Shown piece by piece: positions 1 through 6,403 of a stretch of 9,409 bases of DNA. Source of the stretch: Actinomycetota bacterium (GTDB lineage Bacteria > Actinomycetota > UBA4738); contig VAYG01000166.1 of the NCBI GenBank assembly GCA_005885015.1, positions 203 through 9,611 on the forward strand, given 5' to 3'. The notes beneath the pieces were generated by a model, which saw nothing but the letters and a program-made list of their open reading frames with translations, was not told the origin of the DNA and did no database searches. The translations under genes and the position numbers were made by a program. Positions within the stretch are counted from its first letter, which is position 1. Each line of letters opens with the position of its first letter.

Positions 1-1053
1 CGCAAGCCCTTGTTCGGCTACCCCGTGGTCGTTTTCTCCGGGATCGCCATCGGGTTCATGGGGTGGGGCGTGTGGGCCCACCACATGTTCGCGGTGGGGC
101 TGGGGCCCGTGGCGAACTCCGCGTTCGCCCTCTCCACGATGTTCATCGCCGTCCCGACGGGAGTGAAGATCTTCAACTGGCTTGCCACCCTGCACGGAGG
201 GGACATCCGGTTTCGGACGCCGCTCCTGTTCGCCCTCGGCTTCATCGCCATGTTCACCATCGGCGGGCTCTCCGGCGTGACCCACGCCGTTGTCCCGGCC
301 GACTACCAGCAGACCGACACCTACTACATCGTCGCCCACTTCCACTACGTGCTGTTCGGCGGGTCGATCTTCGGCTTGTTCGCCGGCATCTACTACTGGT
401 GGCCGAAGATCACGGGCAAGCTCCTGTCGGAGGCGATCGGCAAGGTGCACTTCTGGCTGATGCTGATCGGGTTCAACGTCACCTTCGGTCCGTTCCACAT
501 CTTGGGACTCCAGGGGATGCCCCGGCGCATCTACACGTACCCGAGCGGCAAGGGGTGGGATTTCTGGAACATGGTCTCGACGATCGGAGCCTTCCTCATC
601 GCGGCCTCGATCCTCGTGTTCATCGTCAACGTGGTGCGCACGCTCCGGCGCGGGCAGGTGGCCGGTCCGGATCCCTGGGACGCCCGGACGCTGGAATGGT
701 CGATCCCCTCACCCCCGCCTCCGCACAACTTCGACACGATCCCCGTGGTGGCCTCGGTCGATCCGTTCTGGCACACGAAATACGCGGAGGGTCCGGACGG
801 CCGGCTGGCCCCCGTTGTGGCCGGGGGATCGGCCGGACACGACGAAGCGCCCCATGACGAGGACGGCGAGCACGGGCACGGCCACGCGATCCACATGCCG
901 TCCCCCTCATACTTCCCGTTGCTGGCCGCCCTGGGGCTCCCGATCCTGGCGTACGGGCTCCTCTTCTCCTCGATCCTGGTGGTGGACGGGGCCTTGACGA
1001 TCCTGGTGGGGCTGTACGGCTGGGCCGTCGAGCCCTCGGCGGAGCCGGAGTAG
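1..1053 (+). CDS. ctaD: Cytochrome c oxidase subunit I (3' part; 5' end outside window)
   Basis: Catalytic subunit of an aa3/caa3-type haem-copper oxidase in the cytoplasmic membrane, reducing O2 to water and pumping protons. The reading frame is open from base 1, giving 350 residues. Visible landmarks, numbered from base 1, are the CuB pair in WAHHMF (H27, H28), the K-channel lysine in PTGVKIFNW (K56, with T53), and AHFHYVLFGG with the haem a3 ligand H113 and haem a ligand H115. GMPRRIYTYP, near the haem propionates, follows. These place it in the A-type family with no catalytic residue missing in the visible part. After the core helices there is a hydrophilic linker with six histidines between residues 280 and 298, then two more hydrophobic helices at about 305-341, an extension beyond the basic twelve-helix core. 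The ctaE GTG follows the TAG after 4 bases. Identity is very secure; only the 5' end is missing. Confidence 0.97.
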   Translation, partial: RKPLFGYPVVVFSGIAIGFMGWGVWAHHMFAVGLGPVANSAFALSTMFIAVPTGVKIFNWLATLHGGDIRFRTPLLFALGFIAMFTIGGLSGVTHAVVPADYQQTDTYYIVAHFHYVLFGGSIFGLFAGIYYWWPKITGKLLSEAIGKVHFWLMLIGFNVTFGPFHILGLQGMPRRIYTYPSGKGWDFWNMVSTIGAFLIAASILVFIVNVVRTLRRGQVAGPDPWDARTLEWSIPSPPPPHNFDTIPVVASVDPFWHTKYAEGPDGRLAPVVAGGSAGHDEAPHDEDGEHGHGHAIHMPSPSYFPLLAALGLPILAYGLLFSSILVVDGALTILVGLYGWAVEPSAEPE

Positions 1054-1057
1054 GCCC

Positions 1058-1663
1058 GTGGCCACCCCGGTGAAGGCAGTCGAGCACGGGGCCCCCACCA
1101 GCACGGGGCTGTCCAACGCGAAGCTCGGGATGTGGGCGTTCCTGGCCTCCGAGTGCCTGTTGTTCGGCGCGCTGATCTCGACGTTCCTGCTGTACCGGGG
1201 GAGGCAGGTGACCGGCCCCACCCCGCAGAAGCTCTACGACATCCCGTACACCTCGGTGAGCTCGTTCGTCCTGCTCATGAGCAGCCTGACCATGGTGCTG
1301 GCGCTGGCGGCCATCCAGCGCGGCGACCACGCCAAGCTCCGGACGTGGCTGGTGGCCACGGCCCTGCTCGGCATGACCTTCGTCGGGGGACAGGTCTACG
1401 AGTTCACCCGGTTCGTCCAGGACGGCATGACCATCAAGACGAACGTGGTCGCGTCGAGCTTCTTCACGCTCACCGGGTTACACGGGGCCCACGTGACCGG
1501 CGGGATCTTGATGCTCCTCTCACTGTTCGGGATGTCGCTGGACGGCAGGCTGCCGACCGAGAAGTCCGAAGCCGTGGAGCTGGTCGGGCTGTACTGGCAC
1601 TTCGTCGACATCGTGTGGATCGTGATCTTCACCGTTGTCTACCTGATCCCGAAGGCGGGCTGA
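1058..1663 (+). CDS. ctaE: Cytochrome c oxidase subunit III
   Basis: Non-catalytic membrane subunit III of the oxidase, which stabilises subunit I and its proton uptake. The 201 residues form five hydrophobic helices, the short form lacking the first two helices of the seven-helix mitochondrial type. Family marks are NAKLGMWAFLASECLLFG near the start, TLTGLHGAHVTGG in the middle, and YWHFVDIVWIVIF at the end. The start is GTG at 1058; a GGAG at 1047-1050, overlapping the end of ctaD, lies seven bases upstream and supports it. It is almost certainly translated from the same message as ctaD. There is no sign of truncation or frameshift. Confidence 0.96.
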   Translation: MATPVKAVEHGAPTSTGLSNAKLGMWAFLASECLLFGALISTFLLYRGRQVTGPTPQKLYDIPYTSVSSFVLLMSSLTMVLALAAIQRGDHAKLRTWLVATALLGMTFVGGQVYEFTRFVQDGMTIKTNVVASSFFTLTGLHGAHVTGGILMLLSLFGMSLDGRLPTEKSEAVELVGLYWHFVDIVWIVIFTVVYLIPKAG

Positions 1664-1670
1664 GGCTGCC

Positions 1671-2153
1671 GTGGCGGACACATCGGAGGCCGTTGCGCAG
1701 ACCGCCCAGGAGACCAGGCCACAGGCGGTCGCCGAGGAGCCGGAGCTGGCCGCCCACCCCGGTCCCCGCCAGTACGTGCTCGTGGCCATCTGGCTGGCGG
1801 TCGCCACCGCCATCGAGGTCGCGTGGTACTACGCCGACGTCCCCCACGCGCTGTTCGTGGCGCTGCTGCTGTTCCTGTCCTTCATCAAGTTCAACCTGGT
1901 GGTGCTGTGGTTCATGCACCTGCGGTTCGACAGCCCGATCTTCCGGCGGCTGTTCGCCACCGGGCTGGCCCTGGCACTGTCCGTGTACCTGATCGTCCTG
2001 GTGATCTTCGGAGCCCTGAAGGCGCCCTGGTTGCTCATCGTGGCGTTCTTCCTCCTGGTCTTGCCGGTGGCCACGCTGTTGGTCCGGACCCGTCGGGGAG
2101 AGCCCACCGTCCTCCAGCCGGAACCCTCCGAGCCCCCACCCGCGGGGCACTAG
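1671..2153 (+). CDS. ctaF: Cytochrome c oxidase subunit IV, prokaryotic type (Cox4-like)
   Basis: Small accessory membrane subunit of the oxidase, 160 residues. The first 33 or so residues are polar and rich in Ala, Glu and Gln, presumably cytoplasmic. Three hydrophobic stretches follow: about 35-52, 57-80 (ending in LVVLWFMHLRFDSP, typical of prokaryotic subunit IV) and 88-108. A further hydrophobic segment lies at about 118-140, before a Pro-rich tail. The HxRFDSP-type motif, the length and the place right after subunit III support the call; the symbol rests on that position rather than on residues of known function. The start is GTG at 1671, seven bases after the ctaE stop, with a weak GAGG upstream. 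The fourth helix and Pro-rich tail make it longer than the roughly 100-residue minimal form. Confidence 0.85.
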   Translation: MADTSEAVAQTAQETRPQAVAEEPELAAHPGPRQYVLVAIWLAVATAIEVAWYYADVPHALFVALLLFLSFIKFNLVVLWFMHLRFDSPIFRRLFATGLALALSVYLIVLVIFGALKAPWLLIVAFFLLVLPVATLLVRTRRGEPTVLQPEPSEPPPAGH

Positions 2154-2159
2154 ACGGCC

Positions 2160-3005
2160 GTGGCGCTTCCACCGTTCGCCCTCCATCCCGACGCCATCGC
2201 GGTGGCGGTGGCCCTGGAGGGCTCGTACCTCTGGGCGCTCGCCCGGCTCGGTCCCCAGTCCGTCTCCGAGGGGCAGGCTCCGGCCAGCCGCCGCCAGATC
2301 ACATGGTTCTCATCCGGGGCCGCCGTGATCCTGGTGGCGTCGTCCTGGCCGATCCACGACCTGTCCGAGCGGTACCTGTTCAGCGTCCACATGGTCCAGC
2401 ACACGCTGATCTCGCTGGTGGCCCCTCCCATGCTCCTCCTGGGGATGCCGGCCTGGTTGCTGCGGCGGATGCTGCGGCCCAGGGCCCTCCGCGCCATCGT
2501 CCGCACCCTGACCCGGCCGTTCATCGCGTTGGTGATCTTCAACGCGGTGATCGTGCTCACCCACTGGCCGCTCGTGGTCGACCTCATGCTGCGCCATCAC
2601 CCACTGCACCTGGTGGGGCACCTGGTGCTGTTCTCGGCGGCGACGTTGATGTGGTGGCCGGTGGTCAGCCCGCTTCCCGAGATGCCCACCCTGTCCTACC
2701 CGGGACGCATGCTGTACCTGTTCCTCCAGTCGATCGTCCCGACCGTTCCCGCGTCGTTCCTCACCTTCGGAAGCACGCCGCTGTACTCCTTCTACGTCTC
2801 GGCGCCCCGCATCTGGGGGTGGTCCGCGCTGACCGACCAGACCGTCGCCGGGCTGATCATGAAGCTGGCCGGCGGGGCCATCCTGTGGACGGTCATCGCG
2901 GTCATCTTCTTCAAGTGGTACCTCCTCGAGCAGCAGGGCGGGTGGGACGAGCTCGCCCTGCGGGACGTCGAGCGCGACGTCCGCACCGAGATGAGCAAGC
3001 GATGA
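2160..3005 (+). CDS. ctaG: Cytochrome c oxidase assembly protein CtaG (caa3 type)
   Basis: Multi-helix membrane protein of the caa3_CtaG family, needed to assemble or metallate caa3-type oxidases (a family role known from Bacillus, not shown here). The 281 residues contain about seven hydrophobic helices. Recognisable blocks are WPIHDLSERYLFSVHMVQH followed by a PPMLLLGMP turn, ILTHWPL, LHLVGHLVLFSAATLMWWPV, and LQSIVPTVPASFLTF. The spaced histidines in the first three blocks are typical of the family. This is not the unrelated mitochondrial Cox11-like copper chaperone that shares the name CtaG. GTG at 2160 is the first start after the subunit IV stop (six-base gap), with only a weak ribosome site. 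Its place after subunits I, III and IV fits an oxidase biogenesis operon. Confidence 0.9.
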   Translation: MALPPFALHPDAIAVAVALEGSYLWALARLGPQSVSEGQAPASRRQITWFSSGAAVILVASSWPIHDLSERYLFSVHMVQHTLISLVAPPMLLLGMPAWLLRRMLRPRALRAIVRTLTRPFIALVIFNAVIVLTHWPLVVDLMLRHHPLHLVGHLVLFSAATLMWWPVVSPLPEMPTLSYPGRMLYLFLQSIVPTVPASFLTFGSTPLYSFYVSAPRIWGWSALTDQTVAGLIMKLAGGAILWTVIAVIFFKWYLLEQQGGWDELALRDVERDVRTEMSKR

Positions 3006-3062
3006 GCGAGGCCGGGCCCGAGACCCAGGGGCGGCTCCCGGGGGTCGCCTATCCTCCTGGCG

Positions 3063-3893
3063 GTGGGGAAGGACGAGGCGGTGGCCATCGCCAGCCTCAT
3101 GGCCCTGAACATCCTGGTGGGGGCGGCGCTGGTCGCGTACGGCAGGCGGGTCCGGGGGCGCCCGGTGGCCTTCCCGTTCATCGTCGCGGCCGGAGCGATC
3201 GTGGTGGTGGCGGGCGCGGTGTCGGCGTTCGCCTTCGGGGACAAGGGGCCGGAGAAGGCCGAGGCCGCGGGCCCGAAGCCGCAGGCCGTCTCCCTGACCG
3301 CGCAGGGCACCAAGTTCGTCGAGACGAAGCTCAACCTCACCGCCGGAGCCAGGGTTTCCATGAAGTTCGACAACAAGGACGCCGGCGTCCAGCACAACTT
3401 CGCTCTGTTCGACGGGCCCGACGCCACCGCGCCGGTTGTGTTCCGGGGCGACCTGGTGCCCGGCCCCGCCACCGTGACCTACTCGTTCACAGCGCCGCCG
3501 AAGCCGGGGACCTACTTCTTCCACTGCGACGTGCATCCCACCGTCATGAAGGGGACCGTCACGGTGGCGGCGGGGGCGCCGCCACCCGGTGGTGCTGCCG
3601 GCGCACCGCTCCAGCTCTCCGCCAAGAACATCGCGTTCAGCCCGACGAAGCTCACGGCCATGGCCGGGGGCAAGATCACGATCCACTTCAACAACCAGGA
3701 CCCGGCGACCCCCCACAACGTGGTCGTGTTCAACGGGCCGGACGCCACCGCGCCCGTGCTGTTCAAGGGCGACCTGGTGACCGGCCCGGCCTCGGCCGAT
3801 TACACGTTCGACGCGCCGCCGCCGGGCACCTACTTCTTCCACTGCGAGGTCCATCCGCAGCAGATGACGGGGACGCTGACCATCACCCGCTGA
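3063..3893 (+). CDS. Membrane-anchored double cupredoxin (two tandem type-1 copper domains)
   Basis: Predicted 276-residue copper protein. Two hydrophobic helices near the N terminus (about 7-26 and 37-58) are followed by a Lys/Glu/Ala linker and two plastocyanin-like domains (about 75-172 and 180-276), presumably outside the membrane. Each domain has a complete type-1 copper set: H111, C155, H158 and M162 in the first, H218, C261, H264 and M268 in the second, both as C-x2-H-x3-M. Residues FDGPDATAPVVF and FNGPDATAPVLF, with long matching DNA around 3411 and 3732, show an internal duplication offset by 321 bases. GTG at 3081 may be the true start, because GGGGAAGGA lies seven bases before it while GTG 3063 has no such site. 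Position after ctaG suggests electron transfer or copper delivery to the oxidase; this is inference. The family is secure, the physiological partner unknown. Confidence 0.88.
   Translation: MGKDEAVAIASLMALNILVGAALVAYGRRVRGRPVAFPFIVAAGAIVVVAGAVSAFAFGDKGPEKAEAAGPKPQAVSLTAQGTKFVETKLNLTAGARVSMKFDNKDAGVQHNFALFDGPDATAPVVFRGDLVPGPATVTYSFTAPPKPGTYFFHCDVHPTVMKGTVTVAAGAPPPGGAAGAPLQLSAKNIAFSPTKLTAMAGGKITIHFNNQDPATPHNVVVFNGPDATAPVLFKGDLVTGPASADYTFDAPPPGTYFFHCEVHPQQMTGTLTITR
3081..3083 (+). promoter_or_regulatory. Preferred start codon of the double cupredoxin
   Basis: GTG at 3081 is in frame with the cupredoxin and is preceded by GGGGAAGGA (3065-3073), leaving a seven-base gap. This is the best Shine-Dalgarno match near the gene. 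The earlier in-frame GTG at 3063 is preceded by pyrimidine-rich CCTCCTGGCG, which could not pair with 16S rRNA. Choosing 3081 removes only six residues before the first helix. Confidence 0.5.
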
Positions 3894-4524
3894 GCCGATC
3901 CCGGGACGCCGCCCCGGTCCACCGTCGTCCGTCGAACCGAAGCGCTGCTCCCGCCACGATCGACGCCAACAAGCGTTCCTTCCCCCAGAGGTCCGACGGC
4001 ATCAGGGTGCGGCTGCCGGAGCGACCACCGACGCGCCATCCGCCGACGGGCGTTCGGGGAGGGACCAGTCGCCGGCATTCTGCCCACGGCAGGACGAAGG
4101 GCCGGCGGGCCGCGAACCGAATGGTCAAGCCGGAGCGGTCCTCGCGGATGGCGGTCACCCGTGCCAGGAGCCCCGAGCTCGCGACGAGGGAACCACCCGC
4201 GGCCAGCAGTGCTCCCAGGGCCGGGGTTCGATCCAGGGCTGAGATGCCCCAGGCCACCGCGGCGACCCCGGTGGCCCCCGGCAGGAGGGTGAGCCGGGAC
4301 GTGCCTTCTTCGTGGCTCGCTCCGGTGAGTGGATCGTGACGCGCCAGGAAAGAGCCTCCGCGAACGGGTCGCGTTCGACGCCACGACAGCAGGTCCACCA
4401 GGACCACGCCGGCCACGCCCGAGGCGAACGTGATGGCGGGGGCGACGCGAAGGAACGTGAGGACGCCGGGCACGTGGGCACCGTATCCGTGGCCACCGAC
4501 ACGCAGTGCGCCGGGCAGGTGCAT
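3883..4524 (-). CDS. Uncharacterised membrane protein with possible PH-like C-terminal domain
   Basis: Not recognised as a named family. From ATG at 4524 it encodes 213 residues with three hydrophobic stretches at about 21-48, 79-98 and 103-124. A C-terminal soluble region of about 80 residues follows, beginning AIREDRSGLTIRFAARRPFVLPW. The pattern of beta-strand-like segments, a central 'LPWAECRRL' and a final amphipathic helix (KERLLASIVAGAALR) resembles bacterial PH domains that follow membrane helices; this is an impression, not a search result. Codons on this strand mostly end in G or C, supporting real coding. ATG 4524 is preferred over upstream starts (GTG 4593, ATG 4578) because GGGAG lies just upstream and those starts would run into the divergent gene. 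It converges on the cupredoxin gene, the two stops overlapping by 11 bases. Confidence 0.7.
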   Translation of the reverse strand: MHLPGALRVGGHGYGAHVPGVLTFLRVAPAITFASGVAGVVLVDLLSWRRTRPVRGGSFLARHDPLTGASHEEGTSRLTLLPGATGVAAVAWGISALDRTPALGALLAAGGSLVASSGLLARVTAIREDRSGLTIRFAARRPFVLPWAECRRLVPPRTPVGGWRVGGRSGSRTLMPSDLWGKERLLASIVAGAALRFDGRRWTGAASRDRLSG

Positions 4525-4585
4525 CGGCTCCCACTGCGATACTGGCCCGCGTGAAGGCCGCGCGGCCCCCCGGTTCATCCCAGTC

Positions 4586-5041
4586 GTGAACACGGCCGAG
4601 GCTCGGAGGACGTTCCGGGACGTCCGCGTGGCCCACGTGGCCTCGCTGCTTCCCGGCGGGGAACCCCACGTCGTCCCGTTGTGGTTCGTGTGGCTGGACG
4701 ACGCGATCTACGTGTCGTGTCGGCGGGCCAGCGTCGTCCGCCGAAACCTGGAGCGGGACCCGAGGGTGGCCCTCGAGGTCGAGCGGGGGAGCGCCTGGAC
4801 CGAGCAGGCCGGCGCCCTCATCCGGGGCACCGCGGAGCTGCTGCCGAGCGATCACGCCGGGGCGAAGAAGGCGTTGTCCGCGTGGTTCGACAAATACCGG
4901 TCGGAGCTCGCGGGACGGGGCTTCGCCGCCTACACGGAGCGGGTCGGTGAGCCCGTGGTGTTCCGGGTCCGCCCCGACCGCCTCTCCACCTGGATCCACG
5001 CCCAGGCTCCCCCGGGTTCTCGGGATCCGGGGCCCCCATAG
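4586..5041 (+). CDS. Pyridoxamine 5'-phosphate oxidase-fold (FMN/F420-binding) family protein
   Basis: Single-domain flavin-binding split-barrel protein of about 151 residues. After an N-terminal helix (TAEARRTFRDVRVAHVASL) come the strand motifs PGGEPHVVPLWFVWLDD and AIYVSCRRASVVRRNLERDP, followed by VALEVE and a later GTAELLP. This order is characteristic of the PPOX class of F420- or FMN-dependent proteins. The substrate cannot be deduced; F420 rather than FMN use is suggested only by the likely actinobacterial host. The frame is open back to 4430, but that upstream part is antisense to the minus-strand gene and does not look like the family. GTG at 4586 gives a normal family length, though without a clear ribosome site. 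The gene is divergent from the membrane protein across 61 bases and precedes the nuo control region. It is probably not part of either respiratory operon. Confidence 0.82.
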   Translation: MNTAEARRTFRDVRVAHVASLLPGGEPHVVPLWFVWLDDAIYVSCRRASVVRRNLERDPRVALEVERGSAWTEQAGALIRGTAELLPSDHAGAKKALSAWFDKYRSELAGRGFAAYTERVGEPVVFRVRPDRLSTWIHAQAPPGSRDPGPP

Positions 5042-5054
5042 CCGCCCGGCTCGT

Positions 5055-5083
5055 TTGCGGCTTCCTGGGGGTGCGCCTACGAT
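5055..5083 (+). promoter_or_regulatory. Predicted sigma-70-type promoter of the reductase-nuo operon
   Basis: TTGCGG at 5055-5060 (-35, keeping the TTG) and TACGAT at 5078-5083 (-10, fitting TAnnnT) are separated by exactly 17 bases. Transcription would begin near 5090, about 115 bases before the reductase coding region. It lies in the only sizeable non-coding gap on the plus strand, and its predicted start falls inside the Rex-type palindrome, as expected for a repressed promoter. Neither hexamer is perfect. Confidence 0.55.
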
Positions 5084-5088
5084 GGCAC

Positions 5089-5106
5089 TTGTGAATCGCT
5101 TCACAA
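5089..5106 (+). promoter_or_regulatory. Rex-type operator (NADH/NAD+ redox repressor site)
   Basis: The 18 bases TTGTGAATCGCTTCACAA form a perfect inverted repeat of 7-base arms around a 4-base spacer. They match the actinobacterial Rex operator pattern TTGTGAA-N4-TTCACAA at every defined position. Rex is a repressor released from DNA when NADH/NAD+ is high; in Streptomyces coelicolor it controls the nuo, cyd and ATP synthase operons. Here the site begins five bases after the predicted -10, where bound repressor would block initiation. No rex gene is in the window. Confidence 0.85.
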
Positions 5107-5204
5107 AGTCCGGCCGGGGCGATCGGTCCGGGCTTGGGGGGGCCGAAGGCACGACCGCCCCCGATGGAGCGATGGGGGTCTCCTGAGGGGAACGGGGGAA
5201 CCAG
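5107..5204 (+). other. Untranslated leader of the reductase-nuo message
   Basis: This stretch of about 100 bases lies between the operator and the first coding region. It contains a run of seven G (5136-5142) that could pair with five C (5158-5162), a possible GC stem with a 15-base loop and no following T run, so it is not a convincing terminator. A purine-rich GAGGGGAACGGGGGAA (5185-5200) just before the coding region is a strong Shine-Dalgarno candidate. A short ATG-started frame (5082-5186) crosses the operator and has no family features, so it is not called. Confidence 0.5.
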
Positions 5205-6390
5205 ACGGCGACCGAGGCGGATGTCCTGGTGGTGGGTGCCGGCCCCGCGGGTTCGGCCACCGCCTACCACCTGGCCACTCGAGGCGTGGACGTCCTGATG
5301 GTCGACAAGGCCGTCTTCCCCAGGGAGAAGGTCTGCGGAGACGGGCTGACCCCTCGCGGCGTGCGGGCCATCCAGCGTATGGGCATCGACCCGACCGAGC
5401 CGGGATTCACTCGGGTGGACGGGCTCCGGACCTATGGAGTGGACGGGGTGGTCATCGATCTCCGGTGGCCCAGGCTGAAGGATTTCCCTCCCCTCGGTGT
5501 GGTTCGAACGCGTTTCGACTTCGACAACCTCCTGGCGGAGCGGGCGGTCAAGGCCGGGGCCCGGTTCGATCAGGGCACGGAGGCCCGTCGGCCGGTGATG
5601 GACGGCACGTGGGTCGGCGGCGCGCGGGTGCAGCGGGAGGGCCACGAGGAGGAAGTCAAGGCGCGGTTCGTGGTGGCGGCAGACGGCGCCTCCAGCCGCT
5701 TCGCCGCTCATGCCGGGGTCCGCCGCGACGACGGGAGGCCCATGGGCATCGCCGCCCGTCGCTACTACCGCATCCCCCGGCCCCAGGAGCCGGTGCTGGA
5801 GGCGTTCGTCAATCTCCGAGACGAGCCGACCGGGGGTGTCATGGCGGGGTACGGCTGGATCTTCCCGCTCGGAGACGGCGTGGTGAACGTGGGAGCCGGG
5901 CTGCTCAACACGTTCAAGCGGTTCAAGGAGATGTCGGCCCGGAAGCTGATGGACGTGTTCGTCGCCGACCTCCCGCCCGAGTGGGGGATCACCGAGGAGA
6001 ACGCCACCGGCCCGGTACTCTCCGGTCCGATCCCCATGGGGATGAACCGACGGCCCCTGGCCGTCCCCGGCATGCTCGTGGTGGGTGACGCGGGCGGATT
6101 GACCAATCCCTTCAACGGTGAGGGCATCGCCTACGCCATGGAGACGGGCGAGCTGGCTGCGGAGCTCATCGCCGACGCCCTGGCCAAGAACCGGCCGGCC
6201 CTGGCCCATCTGTACCCGGTGTTGCTCAAAGAGCGCCCGGTTCATGCATTTCGCGGTCCGGCACGGGTTCCCCAGGACCGCCCTCATGCGGTTCGCCCTC
6301 ACTTTCATGGCGAACCTCACCGACGGCCGCGACGGCAGCGCGCAGGACAGGCTGATGCACGCGCTGGTCTCCCTGGCTCCCGAGCGATGA
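5205..6390 (+). pseudogene. Geranylgeranyl reductase family flavoprotein (menaquinone tail reductase, MenJ-like), disrupted
   Basis: FAD-dependent reductase, probably saturating isoprene units of menaquinone; this family commonly precedes nuoA in Actinobacteria. Seen are the FAD fold VLVVGAGPAGSATAYHLA, FPREKVCGDGLTPRG, the GYGWIFPLGDG block and VVGDAGGLTNPFNGEGIAYA. Two defects appear. No ATG, GTG or TTG lies in frame between the TGA at 5184 and GTG 5229, which would cut into the first strand; ACG at 5205 sits where ATG would give MATEADVLVVGAGPAG, just after a strong ribosome site. Near 6230 the frame breaks after LYPVLLKER and the family C terminus resumes in the next frame as RFMHFAVRHGFPRTALMRF, ending at TGA 6388. 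About 18 residues expected between them are absent, so roughly 53 or 56 bases seem lost. The unshifted frame runs to 6407 with unrelated residues. Identity is sure; whether it is broken in the organism is not. Confidence 0.85.
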
Positions 6391-6403
6391 AGGCCTCGAT
6401 CCG

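Noticed and set aside
2310..3854. 514-codon minus-strand open frame
   Set aside because: Antisense to ctaG and the cupredoxin, with low-complexity Arg/His/Gly-rich translation; the plus-strand genes have clear family motifs.
3900..3925. Possible hairpin terminator after the cupredoxin (CCGGG...CCCGG)
   Set aside because: Only about five pairs, no T run on either strand, and it lies inside the minus-strand coding region.
1823..4339. Very long plus-strand open frame (838 codons)
   Set aside because: It overlaps subunit IV, ctaG, the cupredoxin and the minus-strand gene in another frame. Its translation is Arg/Pro/Gly-rich without domains, a typical shadow in G+C-rich DNA.
4430..4585. Upstream extension of the PPOX-fold gene
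   Set aside because: Open in frame but mostly antisense to the membrane protein, unlike the family N terminus; GTG 4586 gives the normal length.
5082..5186. Short ATG-started frame across the Rex site (34 codons)
   Set aside because: Its start would lie upstream of the predicted transcription start, it overlaps the operator, and no family resemblance or ribosome site is seen.
4818..6320. 500-codon minus-strand open frame
   Set aside because: Antisense to the PPOX gene and the reductase and crosses the control region; it has no recognisable domain.
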